This document shows positions 18,638 to 26,666 of a stretch of DNA of 64,000 nt, one piece after another. The stretch is taken from contig NZ_PKDG01000024.1 of NCBI RefSeq assembly GCF_002863005.1, positions 1 to 64,000 of the forward strand, written 5' to 3'. Positions within the stretch are counted from its first letter, which is position 1, and every line of letters begins with the position of its first letter. The position numbers were made by a program, and so were the translations under genes. Below the pieces are notes generated by a model. That model searched no databases, was not told the origin of the DNA, and was given only the letters and a program-made list of their open reading frames with translations. This DNA is from Pseudoxanthomonas sp. GTDB lineage: Bacteria; Pseudomonadota; Gammaproteobacteria; Xanthomonadales; Xanthomonadaceae.

Positions 18638-21600
18638 TCAGCGCGTGCGGATGCTGACCTTCGCCGGCAGCGTGGTGATGCGGAGCTCGCCGTCCTTCCA
18701 CTGCGCGGGCTTGCCGTTGATGCGCGTCTCGCCAGGCGCGGCTTCGTAAGGCCAGGGCAGTACCAGGCCGCCGGCCGGAAGCTTCAGCCCGGCCTTCGCA
18801 TCGAGGACGACCTCATCCCCCTGCTTGCGCAGCGCGTAGCCAAGTACACCGCTGGGCGTGCGCAGGCCATCGATGGCGATGCCCTCGCCGTCCAGCCAGC
18901 CCGTGGGCACGCCGGCCGCCAGCACCAGGCTGTCGTCTGCTTCGCGGGTGTAGGCGAACATGTCCAGCGCCGAGCGCACGAAATCCGACGCCACCCAGGC
19001 ATGCGGCAGGTCGCCGACGAAGAATGGTTTGCGCGGCGTACGCGACACCACCTCCGCCCACTGGTTCCACGCCTGCGGCGCACGGTCCTTGAAGAAGAAG
19101 TCCAGCACGTCCCATGCGCGTTCGCGCCAGCCCAACCGGACGAAAGCCGCCACGTTGCGCCATTCGTACGGCGTGTAGTCCTTCCATTCGCGCTTGCCGT
19201 CCCGGCGCTGCACGAACTCGGTCCAGTAGCGCTCGAACGTGCCGTGCAGCAGATCCGCCGGCAGCGCGTCCTGCTCCCCACCCGGCGCCAACGCGATGGT
19301 CGTGGATGTCGGGTCGAAGTCGCCGATCTCCGCCGCACCCGGCAGATACGCGATGCCGTGCAGGGCGGTCGCCGCCCGCAGCGAGGCGTAGAGATCGTCG
19401 CGGAACTGGTCGCGCGAGGCGGCCATGCGCCGCGAGGCCGCGCTGTCGCCCAGCGCATCGGCGATCTCGACGGCATCCTTGTAGCCGCGGAGGGCCCAGA
19501 AATTGTCCCAGTACGAATGCATCGGCTTGGCCGAGTAGCCTTCGTGGCTGATCGAGGCCGGCATCATCCCGTAGAACGCCGCATTCACCGCACGGTTGGC
19601 CTCGGTCCGCTCGCTTAGACGCAGCTCTTCCATGTAGGCGAAAGCGCCCTGCACGTGCGGCCACATCTTCTTCAGGAACACCTTGTCGCCGGTATAGCGG
19701 TAGTACTCGGCGATGTTGAAGATCAGCTCGCCGTGGCTGTCGTTCTCGGGTACGGGATCGCTGCCACGGTCGTCCACGCAGCACGGCACCTTGCCGTTAT
19801 CGAACTGGTAGGGCGCGTAGTACTCGACGTACTCCTTCACCACTTCCGGGCGGCCCAGGCGCAGCAGGCCCTCGGAAATCATCGCGCCATCGCGGATCCA
19901 GCTGCGCGAGTACGATCGCGTACCCGGCTGCAGGCGCGGACCGATGCGCGAAATCAGCATGTGGGCCAGCGCGGTGCGCAGGGTGTCGGCGATGGCCTGG
20001 CCTTCGGCCGGGACCTGCAGCTTCATTTCATCCAGCTTGCCGCGCCATACGGTCGCCATGGCCTGCTGGTCGCGTTCCGCGTCGATCCGGGCGGGTAGCG
20101 TGCCTTCGAGCGGAGCGACCCACGCGACATCGCGGCTTTCGCCCGGCGCCAAGGTGATCCGGTACAACACCGCGGCGGAGGCGAGTCCGGTCGATTCTCC
20201 TGCCACCTGCGCATCAAGGCCGCTGGCTAAGCCTGCGTCCATCGATGCCAGACGTTCGCGCACCAACCCTTCATCGAACCGCGAGGCCAGCGCCGCATCC
20301 GGCTTGGCGAAGCGCAGGCTGGCGCGCCCGTTCACGCTGACCACGCCATCGCGGATCGCGAGATCGTTGATGGGACTGAAGCCGCCGGTCGTGTTGAGGA
20401 ACTGGCTGGGCGGATTGACCTGCCACGGCTGCACGGCGAGCGCCAGCACATAGTCGCGAGGGGCTTTGCCGGTATTGGTCAGGCGATGGCGCGCGACCAG
20501 ACGCGCGTCGCCGGGCGTGCCGGCAGCGAATGCCGTGGTCGACAGCGCGAAGTCCGCGTGTTGCCAGGCGACCGTCGGGATCGGCAGGTAACCGTCCTGC
20601 AGCGACGGCGTCGCCTGTACGTCCGACCAGCCGACCCAGCGCCCATCGACCCGCACGAACGGCTCGACACTCAGGCCGCCCTTCGCGATCTCGATGGCAC
20701 CGTCTTCGCCGATCAGGCCCTGCTCGCGTCCGCCATCCAGTCCGACGATGGTCCAGTACGGCTGTTCGCCACTGAAGCCGCGCGGGAACCAGCCCTTCGG
20801 GGAGTCGGCCGCCATCGCCTTGATCAGGTCGTTCGGATGCGCGGCGAAAGCCAGCGGCTTCACTTCCACCTCGGCGAGTGCGAACGAGCGGCCGGGCCCA
20901 TCGCCCACGGTGAGCCGCACGTAGCGCGCTTCGGACTCGGGCAGCGCGAGGTAATCGCGGCCGCCATTGCCGCCGACCACGGTGCGGACATCGCGCCAGT
21001 CCACGCCATCGTCCGACAGTTGCACCAGATAATCCGAAGCGTGCTGGTCGGGCTTCCACCGCAGCACCACGCCCCCGAACTCGCGCAGTGTGCCGAGGTC
21101 GAGCGTCAGCTGGGGGTCCTCTTGTCCGTGCAGGTCCGCAGACCAGGCGGTATCCGCCTTGCCATCGACGGCCAGCGCCGCAGCGCCGGCCGGAAACGCA
21201 ACGGAGGCGCTGGCCTTGCCTGTCAACGGAGCACCGTCATCCACCGGCAATGGCCGGAACGTCAGCTGGTCGAAGCAGACCGATCCCTTGCCGCCGACGT
21301 TGTTGTAGACGGTGAATTCGAGCGTCTCGCTCCGGCGCAGCACGCGGTCCGGATCCGGACCCCACGCCTTGTCGATGTGGCGCTGCTTGTAACGCACGGG
21401 TGTCCACGCTGTCGGGTAGTCGTACTTCGGCCGGTTGACCCACCAGACGTTGTCGCCACTGGCATCGACCACCTTGAACTGCAGGTCGTTTCGCGGTGAA
21501 TCGCCGCGCAATTGGAAATCGAACCGGTAGTTCTGCGGATACGCGATCGACAGGTCGCGCTGGATACCGGCATGTCCCGATACCCCGTTGAAATCGTAGT

Positions 21601-21838
21601 CGAGGCACAGGGCCTTGCCTTCCGCGCCGTCGACCTGCCGCAGCGCGCCGCTGACCTGGTTGGACGTCACCACGCGCCACGTCGACGGATCGCTGAAGTC
21701 GTCGAGGACGCGCACGCCGTCCGGCGCGGCGAGGACAGGCGTGGCGCCTGCGAGCAGGACGCTACACGCCATTGCCGCGCGGCAGAAAGCGACATCACGG
21801 GATTCCCGCTTGCGCGGAAACGACGGTTCGATGTTCAT
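18638..21838 (-). CDS. Exported discoidin (F5/8 type C) protein with (alpha/alpha)6 glycosidase-like domain
   Basis: 1,066 aa. A signal peptide (hydrophobic ACSVLLAGATPVLA, probable cleavage after VLA) is followed by a jelly-roll segment at about residues 45-200 and an F5/8 type C carbohydrate-binding-like domain at about 205-325. A beta-rich linker runs to about residue 600. Residues about 610-950 look like an (alpha/alpha)6 barrel: SRSWIRDGAMISEGLLRLG, CCVDDRGSDPVPENDSHGELIFNIAEYY and GEQDALPADLLHGTFERYW. The conserved acidic residues suggest a glycosidase, but I cannot place it in a numbered GH family. It is the last gene of the GH144-ABC operon, 33 bp after the second permease. GGAG lies 11 nt before the ATG at 21838. 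The n-region includes FPRKRESR, encoded by a dispersed repeat. Confidence 0.85.
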   Translation of the reverse strand: MNIEPSFPRKRESRDVAFCRAAMACSVLLAGATPVLAAPDGVRVLDDFSDPSTWRVVTSNQVSGALRQVDGAEGKALCLDYDFNGVSGHAGIQRDLSIAYPQNYRFDFQLRGDSPRNDLQFKVVDASGDNVWWVNRPKYDYPTAWTPVRYKQRHIDKAWGPDPDRVLRRSETLEFTVYNNVGGKGSVCFDQLTFRPLPVDDGAPLTGKASASVAFPAGAAALAVDGKADTAWSADLHGQEDPQLTLDLGTLREFGGVVLRWKPDQHASDYLVQLSDDGVDWRDVRTVVGGNGGRDYLALPESEARYVRLTVGDGPGRSFALAEVEVKPLAFAAHPNDLIKAMAADSPKGWFPRGFSGEQPYWTIVGLDGGREQGLIGEDGAIEIAKGGLSVEPFVRVDGRWVGWSDVQATPSLQDGYLPIPTVAWQHADFALSTTAFAAGTPGDARLVARHRLTNTGKAPRDYVLALAVQPWQVNPPSQFLNTTGGFSPINDLAIRDGVVSVNGRASLRFAKPDAALASRFDEGLVRERLASMDAGLASGLDAQVAGESTGLASAAVLYRITLAPGESRDVAWVAPLEGTLPARIDAERDQQAMATVWRGKLDEMKLQVPAEGQAIADTLRTALAHMLISRIGPRLQPGTRSYSRSWIRDGAMISEGLLRLGRPEVVKEYVEYYAPYQFDNGKVPCCVDDRGSDPVPENDSHGELIFNIAEYYRYTGDKVFLKKMWPHVQGAFAYMEELRLSERTEANRAVNAAFYGMMPASISHEGYSAKPMHSYWDNFWALRGYKDAVEIADALGDSAASRRMAASRDQFRDDLYASLRAATALHGIAYLPGAAEIGDFDPTSTTIALAPGGEQDALPADLLHGTFERYWTEFVQRRDGKREWKDYTPYEWRNVAAFVRLGWRERAWDVLDFFFKDRAPQAWNQWAEVVSRTPRKPFFVGDLPHAWVASDFVRSALDMFAYTREADDSLVLAAGVPTGWLDGEGIAIDGLRTPSGVLGYALRKQGDEVVLDAKAGLKLPAGGLVLPWPYEAAPGETRINGKPAQWKDGELRITTLPAKVSIRTR
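21795..21826. repeat. FPRKRESR-coding palindromic repeat inside a CDS
   Basis: A hairpin-forming repeat around GATTCCCGCTTGCGCGGAAA. Read on the minus strand it encodes SFPRKRESR within the signal-peptide n-region of the discoidin protein. Its core CCCGCTTGCGCGG recurs in the hairpin at 31699-31722. The same translated motif is well known from dispersed repeats in many proteobacteria. Confidence 0.8.
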
Positions 21839-21871
21839 AGTGATTCAAGCTCCACAATGACCCGCTTCGGA

Positions 21872-22693
21872 TCAGCCTTTGACACTGCCCAGCAACAGGC
21901 CCTGTATGTAGTAACGCTGCAAAGCGAGGAACAGCAGCAGCACCGGCAGGATGGTCACGACGGAGCCGGCCATCATCAGTTCGTAATCCATCACGTGCTC
22001 GCGCGACAGGCCGGCCAGCGCGACCGGCAGCGTCTGCAGGGCATCGTCGCTCAGGACGATCAACGGCCACATGAAGTCGTTCCATGCGCCCAGGAAACTG
22101 AAGATCGCCAGCGTCACCAGGATCGGCTTCAGTCCGGGCAGGACGATCTGGAAGAAGATGCGCGCCTCGCCTGCTCCGTCGATGCGGGCCGCTTCGAGCA
22201 GCTCATCCGGAATGGAGCGTGCGTACTGACGGACCAGGAAAATGCCGAAGATCGCCGCCATGCCCGGGACGATGGCGCCCGCGTAGGTATTCACCAGGCC
22301 CATCTGCTTGAGCAGCAGGAACAGCGGCATCATCGCCACCTGCGCCGGTATCACCAGCGCCGCCAGCAGCGCACGGAAGGTACGGTCCCTACCCTTGAAG
22401 CGCAGCTTCGCGAACGCGTAGCCGGCCATCGTGTTGAACAGCAGCGACAGCAGCATGACGCTGGTCGACACGATGAAGCTGTTGAGCAGGTAGCGGCCCA
22501 TGCCCGCGCGCACGAACAGCTCGCGGTAATTGTCGAGCGTCGGCGCCGACGGCAGCAGCGGCGGCGGGAAGTGCCCCGCCTCGCCGGTCTGCATGAAGGA
22601 CACCGACAGCATCCACAGCAGTGGACCGATGCTGAGGATCGCCAGCGCGACCAGCAGCGCGTTGACGGTGACGGCGGCAACGCGCTGGTTCAT
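21872..22693 (-). CDS. Sugar ABC transporter permease (MalG/UgpE type)
   Basis: Inner-membrane subunit of a CUT1-type carbohydrate importer, 273 aa with six predicted helices. The EAA loop for docking the ATPase reads EAARIDGAGEARIFFQIVLPGLKP (about residues 185-208). The first helix is ALLVALAILSIGPLLWMLSVSF. The start is the ATG at 22693, which overlaps the stop of the upstream permease by four bases (ATGA), so the two are translationally coupled. It follows the binding protein and the first permease. The cognate ATPase is not in the operon and is probably the ugpC-like gene at 12269. Confidence 0.93.
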   Translation of the reverse strand: MNQRVAAVTVNALLVALAILSIGPLLWMLSVSFMQTGEAGHFPPPLLPSAPTLDNYRELFVRAGMGRYLLNSFIVSTSVMLLSLLFNTMAGYAFAKLRFKGRDRTFRALLAALVIPAQVAMMPLFLLLKQMGLVNTYAGAIVPGMAAIFGIFLVRQYARSIPDELLEAARIDGAGEARIFFQIVLPGLKPILVTLAIFSFLGAWNDFMWPLIVLSDDALQTLPVALAGLSREHVMDYELMMAGSVVTILPVLLLFLALQRYYIQGLLLGSVKG

Positions 22694-23574
22694 TCGACAC
22701 CCCGCCTGCGCGCGAACCACAGCAGCCCGCTGGTCACCGCCGTCATCAGCAGGAACAGCAGGAACGCCACCGCGGACGCGTTGCCCAGGTTCCACCACTT
22801 GAAGCCTTCTTCGTACATCAGGTACAGCACGCTCTTGGTGCTCTCCAACGGCCCGCCCTGCGTCATCACGTAGGGCTCGGCGAACAACTGGAAATACCCG
22901 GCCATGGTCAGGATGCCGACGAGCAGCAGCACCGGCCCCAGCTGCGGCAGGGTGACGTGGCGGAACTGCGCCCAGCGCGAGGCACCGTCGATGCGCGCGG
23001 CTTCGTACAGGTCTTCCGGAATGCTCTGCAGGCCGGCGAGGAAGATGATCATGTTGTAGCCGAAGTTCTTCCACACGGCGAACAGGATGATGGTCGGCAT
23101 AGCCCAGGTGGGATCGCCGAGCCAGTCGATCGGATCGATGCCCACCCACGACAGCCCCCAGTTCACCAGGCCGTACTTGGTGTGGAAGAGATAGCGCCAG
23201 ATCACCGCGACCGCGACCACGGTGGTGACCACCGGTGCGAAGAACGCAGTCCGGAAGAAGCCCTTGAAGCGGCCGAGCTTCGAGTGCAGCAACAGCGCGG
23301 CGCCGAGCGACAGCGCCACGGATAGCGGAACGCCGACCACCACGAAGTACACCGTATTGCCCAGCGACTTCCAGAACATCGGGTTCTGCAGCAGGCCCAC
23401 GTAATTGTCGAAACCGACGAAGCGGAGGTTGCCGATGTCGGCCAGCGCATAGATGTCGAAGTCGGTGAGACTGAGCGCCAGCGCCGCCAGCACCGGCAGG
23501 CCGAAGAACACGACGATGACCGTCAGCGCGGGGGCGGCAAAGAGCCAGCCGGCCAGTGAGTGCGTGGACCTCAT
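22690..23574 (-). CDS. Sugar ABC transporter permease (MalF/UgpA type)
   Basis: First transmembrane subunit of the CUT1 importer, 294 aa. Helix 1 is AGWLFAAPALTVIVVFFGLPVLAALALSL. The EAA motif is YEAARIDGASRWAQFRHVTLPQLGP (about residues 200-224). Typical family segments include FVGFDNYVGLLQNPMFW and FAEPYVMTQGGPLESTKSV. The ATG at 23574 overlaps the stop of the binding-protein gene by four bases, and its own stop overlaps the next permease start in the same way. No large N-terminal periplasmic domain is present, unlike E. coli MalF. Confidence 0.93.
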   Translation of the reverse strand: MRSTHSLAGWLFAAPALTVIVVFFGLPVLAALALSLTDFDIYALADIGNLRFVGFDNYVGLLQNPMFWKSLGNTVYFVVVGVPLSVALSLGAALLLHSKLGRFKGFFRTAFFAPVVTTVVAVAVIWRYLFHTKYGLVNWGLSWVGIDPIDWLGDPTWAMPTIILFAVWKNFGYNMIIFLAGLQSIPEDLYEAARIDGASRWAQFRHVTLPQLGPVLLLVGILTMAGYFQLFAEPYVMTQGGPLESTKSVLYLMYEEGFKWWNLGNASAVAFLLFLLMTAVTSGLLWFARRRGVE

Positions 23575-24851
23575 GGCGCAGCCCCCGGCTTGCCCGCCTG
23601 GTCCAGCATCCAGCGGCGCTTCTCGAGGATGCGGTCGGCGCGTCGGTCGAGTTCTTCCGCGGCCTGGTCGACGGTCAGCCGGCCGTTGGCGACCTGCTCG
23701 CCCACCAGGCGCATCTCCGTGGCGATGCGCTCCCACTCCGGCACCTTCGGCGTGGACACGGCACGCTCCAGCTGCTCGCGGAACGCTTTCGCATAGGGAT
23801 CATCGGCCAGTGCGGGCGTGAGCCACGGCGAACGACGCGGCGGCAGGTCGCCGGTCAGCGCGTGGAACTCGGCCTGCACGTCCGGCGACGACAACCACGC
23901 GATCAGCGTCCACGCCGCGTCCTTGTTCGGCGAGTCCCTGAACACGACGAAGCTGGTGCCATTGGCCAGCGATGCGCCCGGGCCACGGGGCCCCGGCAGC
24001 GGCATCGTCCCCCAGTCCGCCTGCTGCGCGGCGGGCAGGCGCTCCTTGAACTTGGCGATGTTCCAGGGACCGGAGATGTAGAACGAGTAGAACCCCTTGC
24101 CGAACTCGTCCCAGACGTTGGAGATCTGGTTGTTGGTGACGACCGGCGCCCACTGCTGGTCGAACATTTCCTTGTAGAACCCGAGCGACTGCCTGAATCC
24201 TTCGCTGCGGAAATTGCCGTAGCGTCCATCGTCGCGCAGCAAGGGCTCGGGCTGCTGGATGGCAAGGCTGAGCAGTGGCTCGAACTCGTTGAGCGGCAGC
24301 AGGATCGAATAGTTGCCCTGCCCTGCGACCTGCTTGACCTGCCGCATCGCGACGCGCCATTCGTCCCAACTGGCGGGTAACGTCCGCACGCCGGCCTTAG
24401 CCAGCATGTCGCGACGGTAGAACGGCAGGCGCGTCTCGACGTACCAGGGCACGGCATACGCGCGTCCGTCGATCACGCCCGTATCCCACACACCCGGAAA
24501 GAAGTCCGGCTGGTCGAAGCCAGGCGTCGCCGCGATCTCGTCGTCGAGCGGCTCGAGCGCGCCGAGCGCCGCGAATTCGGGAATCCAGGTGTTGCCGATG
24601 GGGCTGACGTCGGGCAGCGACTCGCCCGCGAACGCGGTCAGGAGTTTCTCGTGCGCCGACAGCCAGGGCACGATCTGCAGGTCGACGTCGATATCCGGGT
24701 GCTGGCGTTCGAACTCGGGCAGCAGCCGTGCGACGACTTCGCCTTCATACCCCATCACCCAGAAGCGCACGACGGTGCGGTCGTCGTTCGTGCGCGCACA
24801 ACCCGCAATCGCCAGCGCGCACAGCAGCATCACGAAAGAACAGCAGCGCAC
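23571..24851 (-). CDS. Extracellular sugar-binding lipoprotein of the ABC importer
   Basis: A family 1 extracellular solute-binding protein of 426 aa that captures the sugar in the periplasm. The N-terminus MRCCSFVMLLCALAIAGC is a lipoprotein signal with lipid-modified Cys18. Mature-domain features are VVRFWVMGYEGEVVARLLPEFERQHPDIDV and EWRVAMRQVKQ. The start is the GTG at 24851, because a strong AGGAGG lies 6 nt upstream. An in-frame ATG at 24923 would add 24 residues without a ribosome site. The gene begins 81 bp after the GH144 stop and its own stop overlaps the first permease by four bases. Confidence 0.93.
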   Translation of the reverse strand: MRCCSFVMLLCALAIAGCARTNDDRTVVRFWVMGYEGEVVARLLPEFERQHPDIDVDLQIVPWLSAHEKLLTAFAGESLPDVSPIGNTWIPEFAALGALEPLDDEIAATPGFDQPDFFPGVWDTGVIDGRAYAVPWYVETRLPFYRRDMLAKAGVRTLPASWDEWRVAMRQVKQVAGQGNYSILLPLNEFEPLLSLAIQQPEPLLRDDGRYGNFRSEGFRQSLGFYKEMFDQQWAPVVTNNQISNVWDEFGKGFYSFYISGPWNIAKFKERLPAAQQADWGTMPLPGPRGPGASLANGTSFVVFRDSPNKDAAWTLIAWLSSPDVQAEFHALTGDLPPRRSPWLTPALADDPYAKAFREQLERAVSTPKVPEWERIATEMRLVGEQVANGRLTVDQAAEELDRRADRILEKRRWMLDQAGKPGAAP

Positions 24852-24857
24852 CAGGGC

Positions 24858-24863
24858 CCTCCT
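24858..24863 (-). promoter_or_regulatory. Shine-Dalgarno deciding the GTG start of the sugar-binding protein
   Basis: AGGAGG, read on the minus strand, lies 6 nt before the GTG at 24851. This spacing supports that start over the ATG at 24923. Confidence 0.85.
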
Positions 24864-24932
24864 TCCACCGGAGAAGGCCCTGATGCGTGCTGGAGAGACC
24901 TTTGCTGGCGCACGCCGATCCATGCGAGCAGC

Positions 24933-26573
24933 TTACTCCGGCTGCTGCGGACGCGCCGCCTCGGGCTGTGCGGCCTGGTTGGCGCGCGATTCCGCCGTCC
25001 CCAGTGCGCGTGCCGCCGCGGCATCGAGATCGGGGGGAGCGGTCGGCGCGGTCGCGGCGCTGGCCGCGGCCTGCTCGGTCTTCGCATCGAGCCAGCCCCC
25101 TTCGAAGCCGGCCTTCTTCAGGCCATCGCGGATGTAGGGGTTCTTCTTCATCACGCTCCAGACGAAGTCGTTCCGGTAGTTCGCGATCATCGCCAGGATG
25201 GGGCCCTGGTCGATGCCGATGTAGTCGCTGGCCACCCAGCCCTTGCCCGGGACGATACGCCCCGTCTTCAGCGGGATGTCGTAGTCGAAGCTCGGATTGA
25301 ACGAATCCAGGAAGCCGTAGCTGGAGTACAGGTAGTCGCCGTAGCGACGATGCATTTCCTCGGTCGCGGGAATGACGATCTCCGGGGCGAACGGCAACGA
25401 GGCGATCGCCGCGGTCGGCGCAATGGTGCCGTCGTCGAAATTCTCGCGGAAGCCGGCGCCACGGGCAGAGTAATGGCGGAACGAGCGCTGCTCGCCACGG
25501 TACTCCTGCTGTGTCTGCTGCGGGCCATCGGACGCGGTCAGGCCCCACACGTTCTCGCCGTAGTCCTTCCACTTCATCGGGTTTTCGATGGCGTAAGCGC
25601 GCTGTGCGTACGTGGCGCGGCGGCTGTTCTCGAAATAGTCCATGCCACGCTCGCGCATGTAGTCGTCCTGGATGCCGCGGAAGTCGATCCAGACGTGGCT
25701 GTACTGGTGGCCGAAGTGCGGCGCGAACGTCAGGTATTCCTGGCCCTGGAAAACGCCCCACAGCTCGCTGTAGCTGCGCGTCCACACTTCCCAAGCCTCG
25801 GGACCGACCGGATGCGTCGGCGATGCCATCGCCAGCACGTACACCATCATCGCCTCGTTGTAGCCCTTCCAGTCATGCGGAATGACGCCGCTCTCGGGGA
25901 ACCACCCCATCGAGATCAGCGGCTTGTTGTTCTGCAGGAAGGTCCAGTCGACGCGCTTGTAGATCGTGTCGGCGATGTCGCGTATTTCCTTCTCGCGCGC
26001 GTCGTCGCGGTCGTAGTAGGACTGCGCGAACAGCACGCCCATCAGCAGCAGCGAGGTGTCGACGCTGGACAGTTCCACCCAGGTGTTGAAGCGCTCGCCG
26101 GTGTTCATGTCGAGGAAGTGGTAGTAGAAGCCCTTGTGGCCGCCCTTCCCTTCCTTCTGCGGCCCCTGCGGCACGTCGCGCAGGAACTTCAGCGTCGTCA
26201 GCGTGCGGTCCACCGCCTGGGTACGGCTGACCCAGCCGTTTTCGATGCCGATCGGATACGCGGTCAGCGCATAGCCGATGGACGCGATGCTGGCGAACGG
26301 GCGCGACGGGTAACGGTCGGGCGTGAGGCCGTTCACCTCGTTGGTGGTGTCCCAGAAGAACTGGAAGGTGCGGCGTTCGATGTCGCGGAAGAGCGGCGGC
26401 AATTCCGGCTTTGCCGGAGGCTCGGGCTTGGCCGCCACAGCAGGCACGGCCGGCTTCGCCGCCGGTGCAGGCGCAGCCTTGTCTTCTGGCGCTTTCTGGC
26501 AACCGGCGATCAACAGAGTCAGCGCGACGCCGATGAACCAGGACATGCGCGGGGCTGGGGTGATCTTGTTCAA
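24933..26573 (-). CDS. GH144-type lipoprotein, probable endo-beta-1,2-glucanase
   Basis: 546 aa with the Pfam glycoamylase-like domain, the fold of family GH144, whose characterised members cleave beta-1,2-glucan. A lipoprotein signal ends LLIAGC (Cys25) and is followed by a Pro/Ala linker. The catalytic (alpha/alpha)6 domain spans about residues 60-490: RRTFQFFWDTTNEVNGLTPDRYP, ELSSVDTSLLLMGVL, PESGVIPHDWKGYNEAMMVYVLA, FGHQYSHVWIDFRGIQDDYMR and YGFLDSFNPSFDYDIP. The tail is Ala/Pro-rich. The start is a TTG at 26573 with GGGA nearby; the ATG at 26546 is an alternative that keeps the lipobox. It is the first gene of the ABC operon, with an operator 13 bp upstream. Substrate is inferred from family. 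Confidence 0.88.
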   Translation of the reverse strand: MNKITPAPRMSWFIGVALTLLIAGCQKAPEDKAAPAPAAKPAVPAVAAKPEPPAKPELPPLFRDIERRTFQFFWDTTNEVNGLTPDRYPSRPFASIASIGYALTAYPIGIENGWVSRTQAVDRTLTTLKFLRDVPQGPQKEGKGGHKGFYYHFLDMNTGERFNTWVELSSVDTSLLLMGVLFAQSYYDRDDAREKEIRDIADTIYKRVDWTFLQNNKPLISMGWFPESGVIPHDWKGYNEAMMVYVLAMASPTHPVGPEAWEVWTRSYSELWGVFQGQEYLTFAPHFGHQYSHVWIDFRGIQDDYMRERGMDYFENSRRATYAQRAYAIENPMKWKDYGENVWGLTASDGPQQTQQEYRGEQRSFRHYSARGAGFRENFDDGTIAPTAAIASLPFAPEIVIPATEEMHRRYGDYLYSSYGFLDSFNPSFDYDIPLKTGRIVPGKGWVASDYIGIDQGPILAMIANYRNDFVWSVMKKNPYIRDGLKKAGFEGGWLDAKTEQAAASAATAPTAPPDLDAAAARALGTAESRANQAAQPEAARPQQPE

Positions 26574-26586
26574 AGCGATTTCCCGT

Positions 26587-26600
26587 TGTAACCGTTTACA
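26587..26600. promoter_or_regulatory. LacI-family operator before the GH144-ABC operon
   Basis: TGTAACCGTTTACA, ending 13 bp before the GH144 start codon. A repressor bound here would block the translation-initiation region or the promoter directly. It fits the TGTAAnCGnTTnCA pattern. Confidence 0.8.
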
Positions 26601-26609
26601 GACGTGTGT

Positions 26610-26661
26610 GGAAGAAACCCGCCGGTCAGGCGACGCCCGAAGACGTCGCCCGAGGGCGGGT
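26610..26661 (-). terminator. Terminator after the first TonB receptor gene
   Basis: ACCCGCC at 26617-26623 pairs with GGCGGGT at 26655-26661, extended by the inner GGCGACG/CGTCGCC stem. On the minus strand the hairpin is followed by TTTCTTC. It lies just after the receptor stop at 26667 and just before the GH144 operator, so it separates the two units. Confidence 0.75.
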
Positions 26662-26666
26662 GGGTA

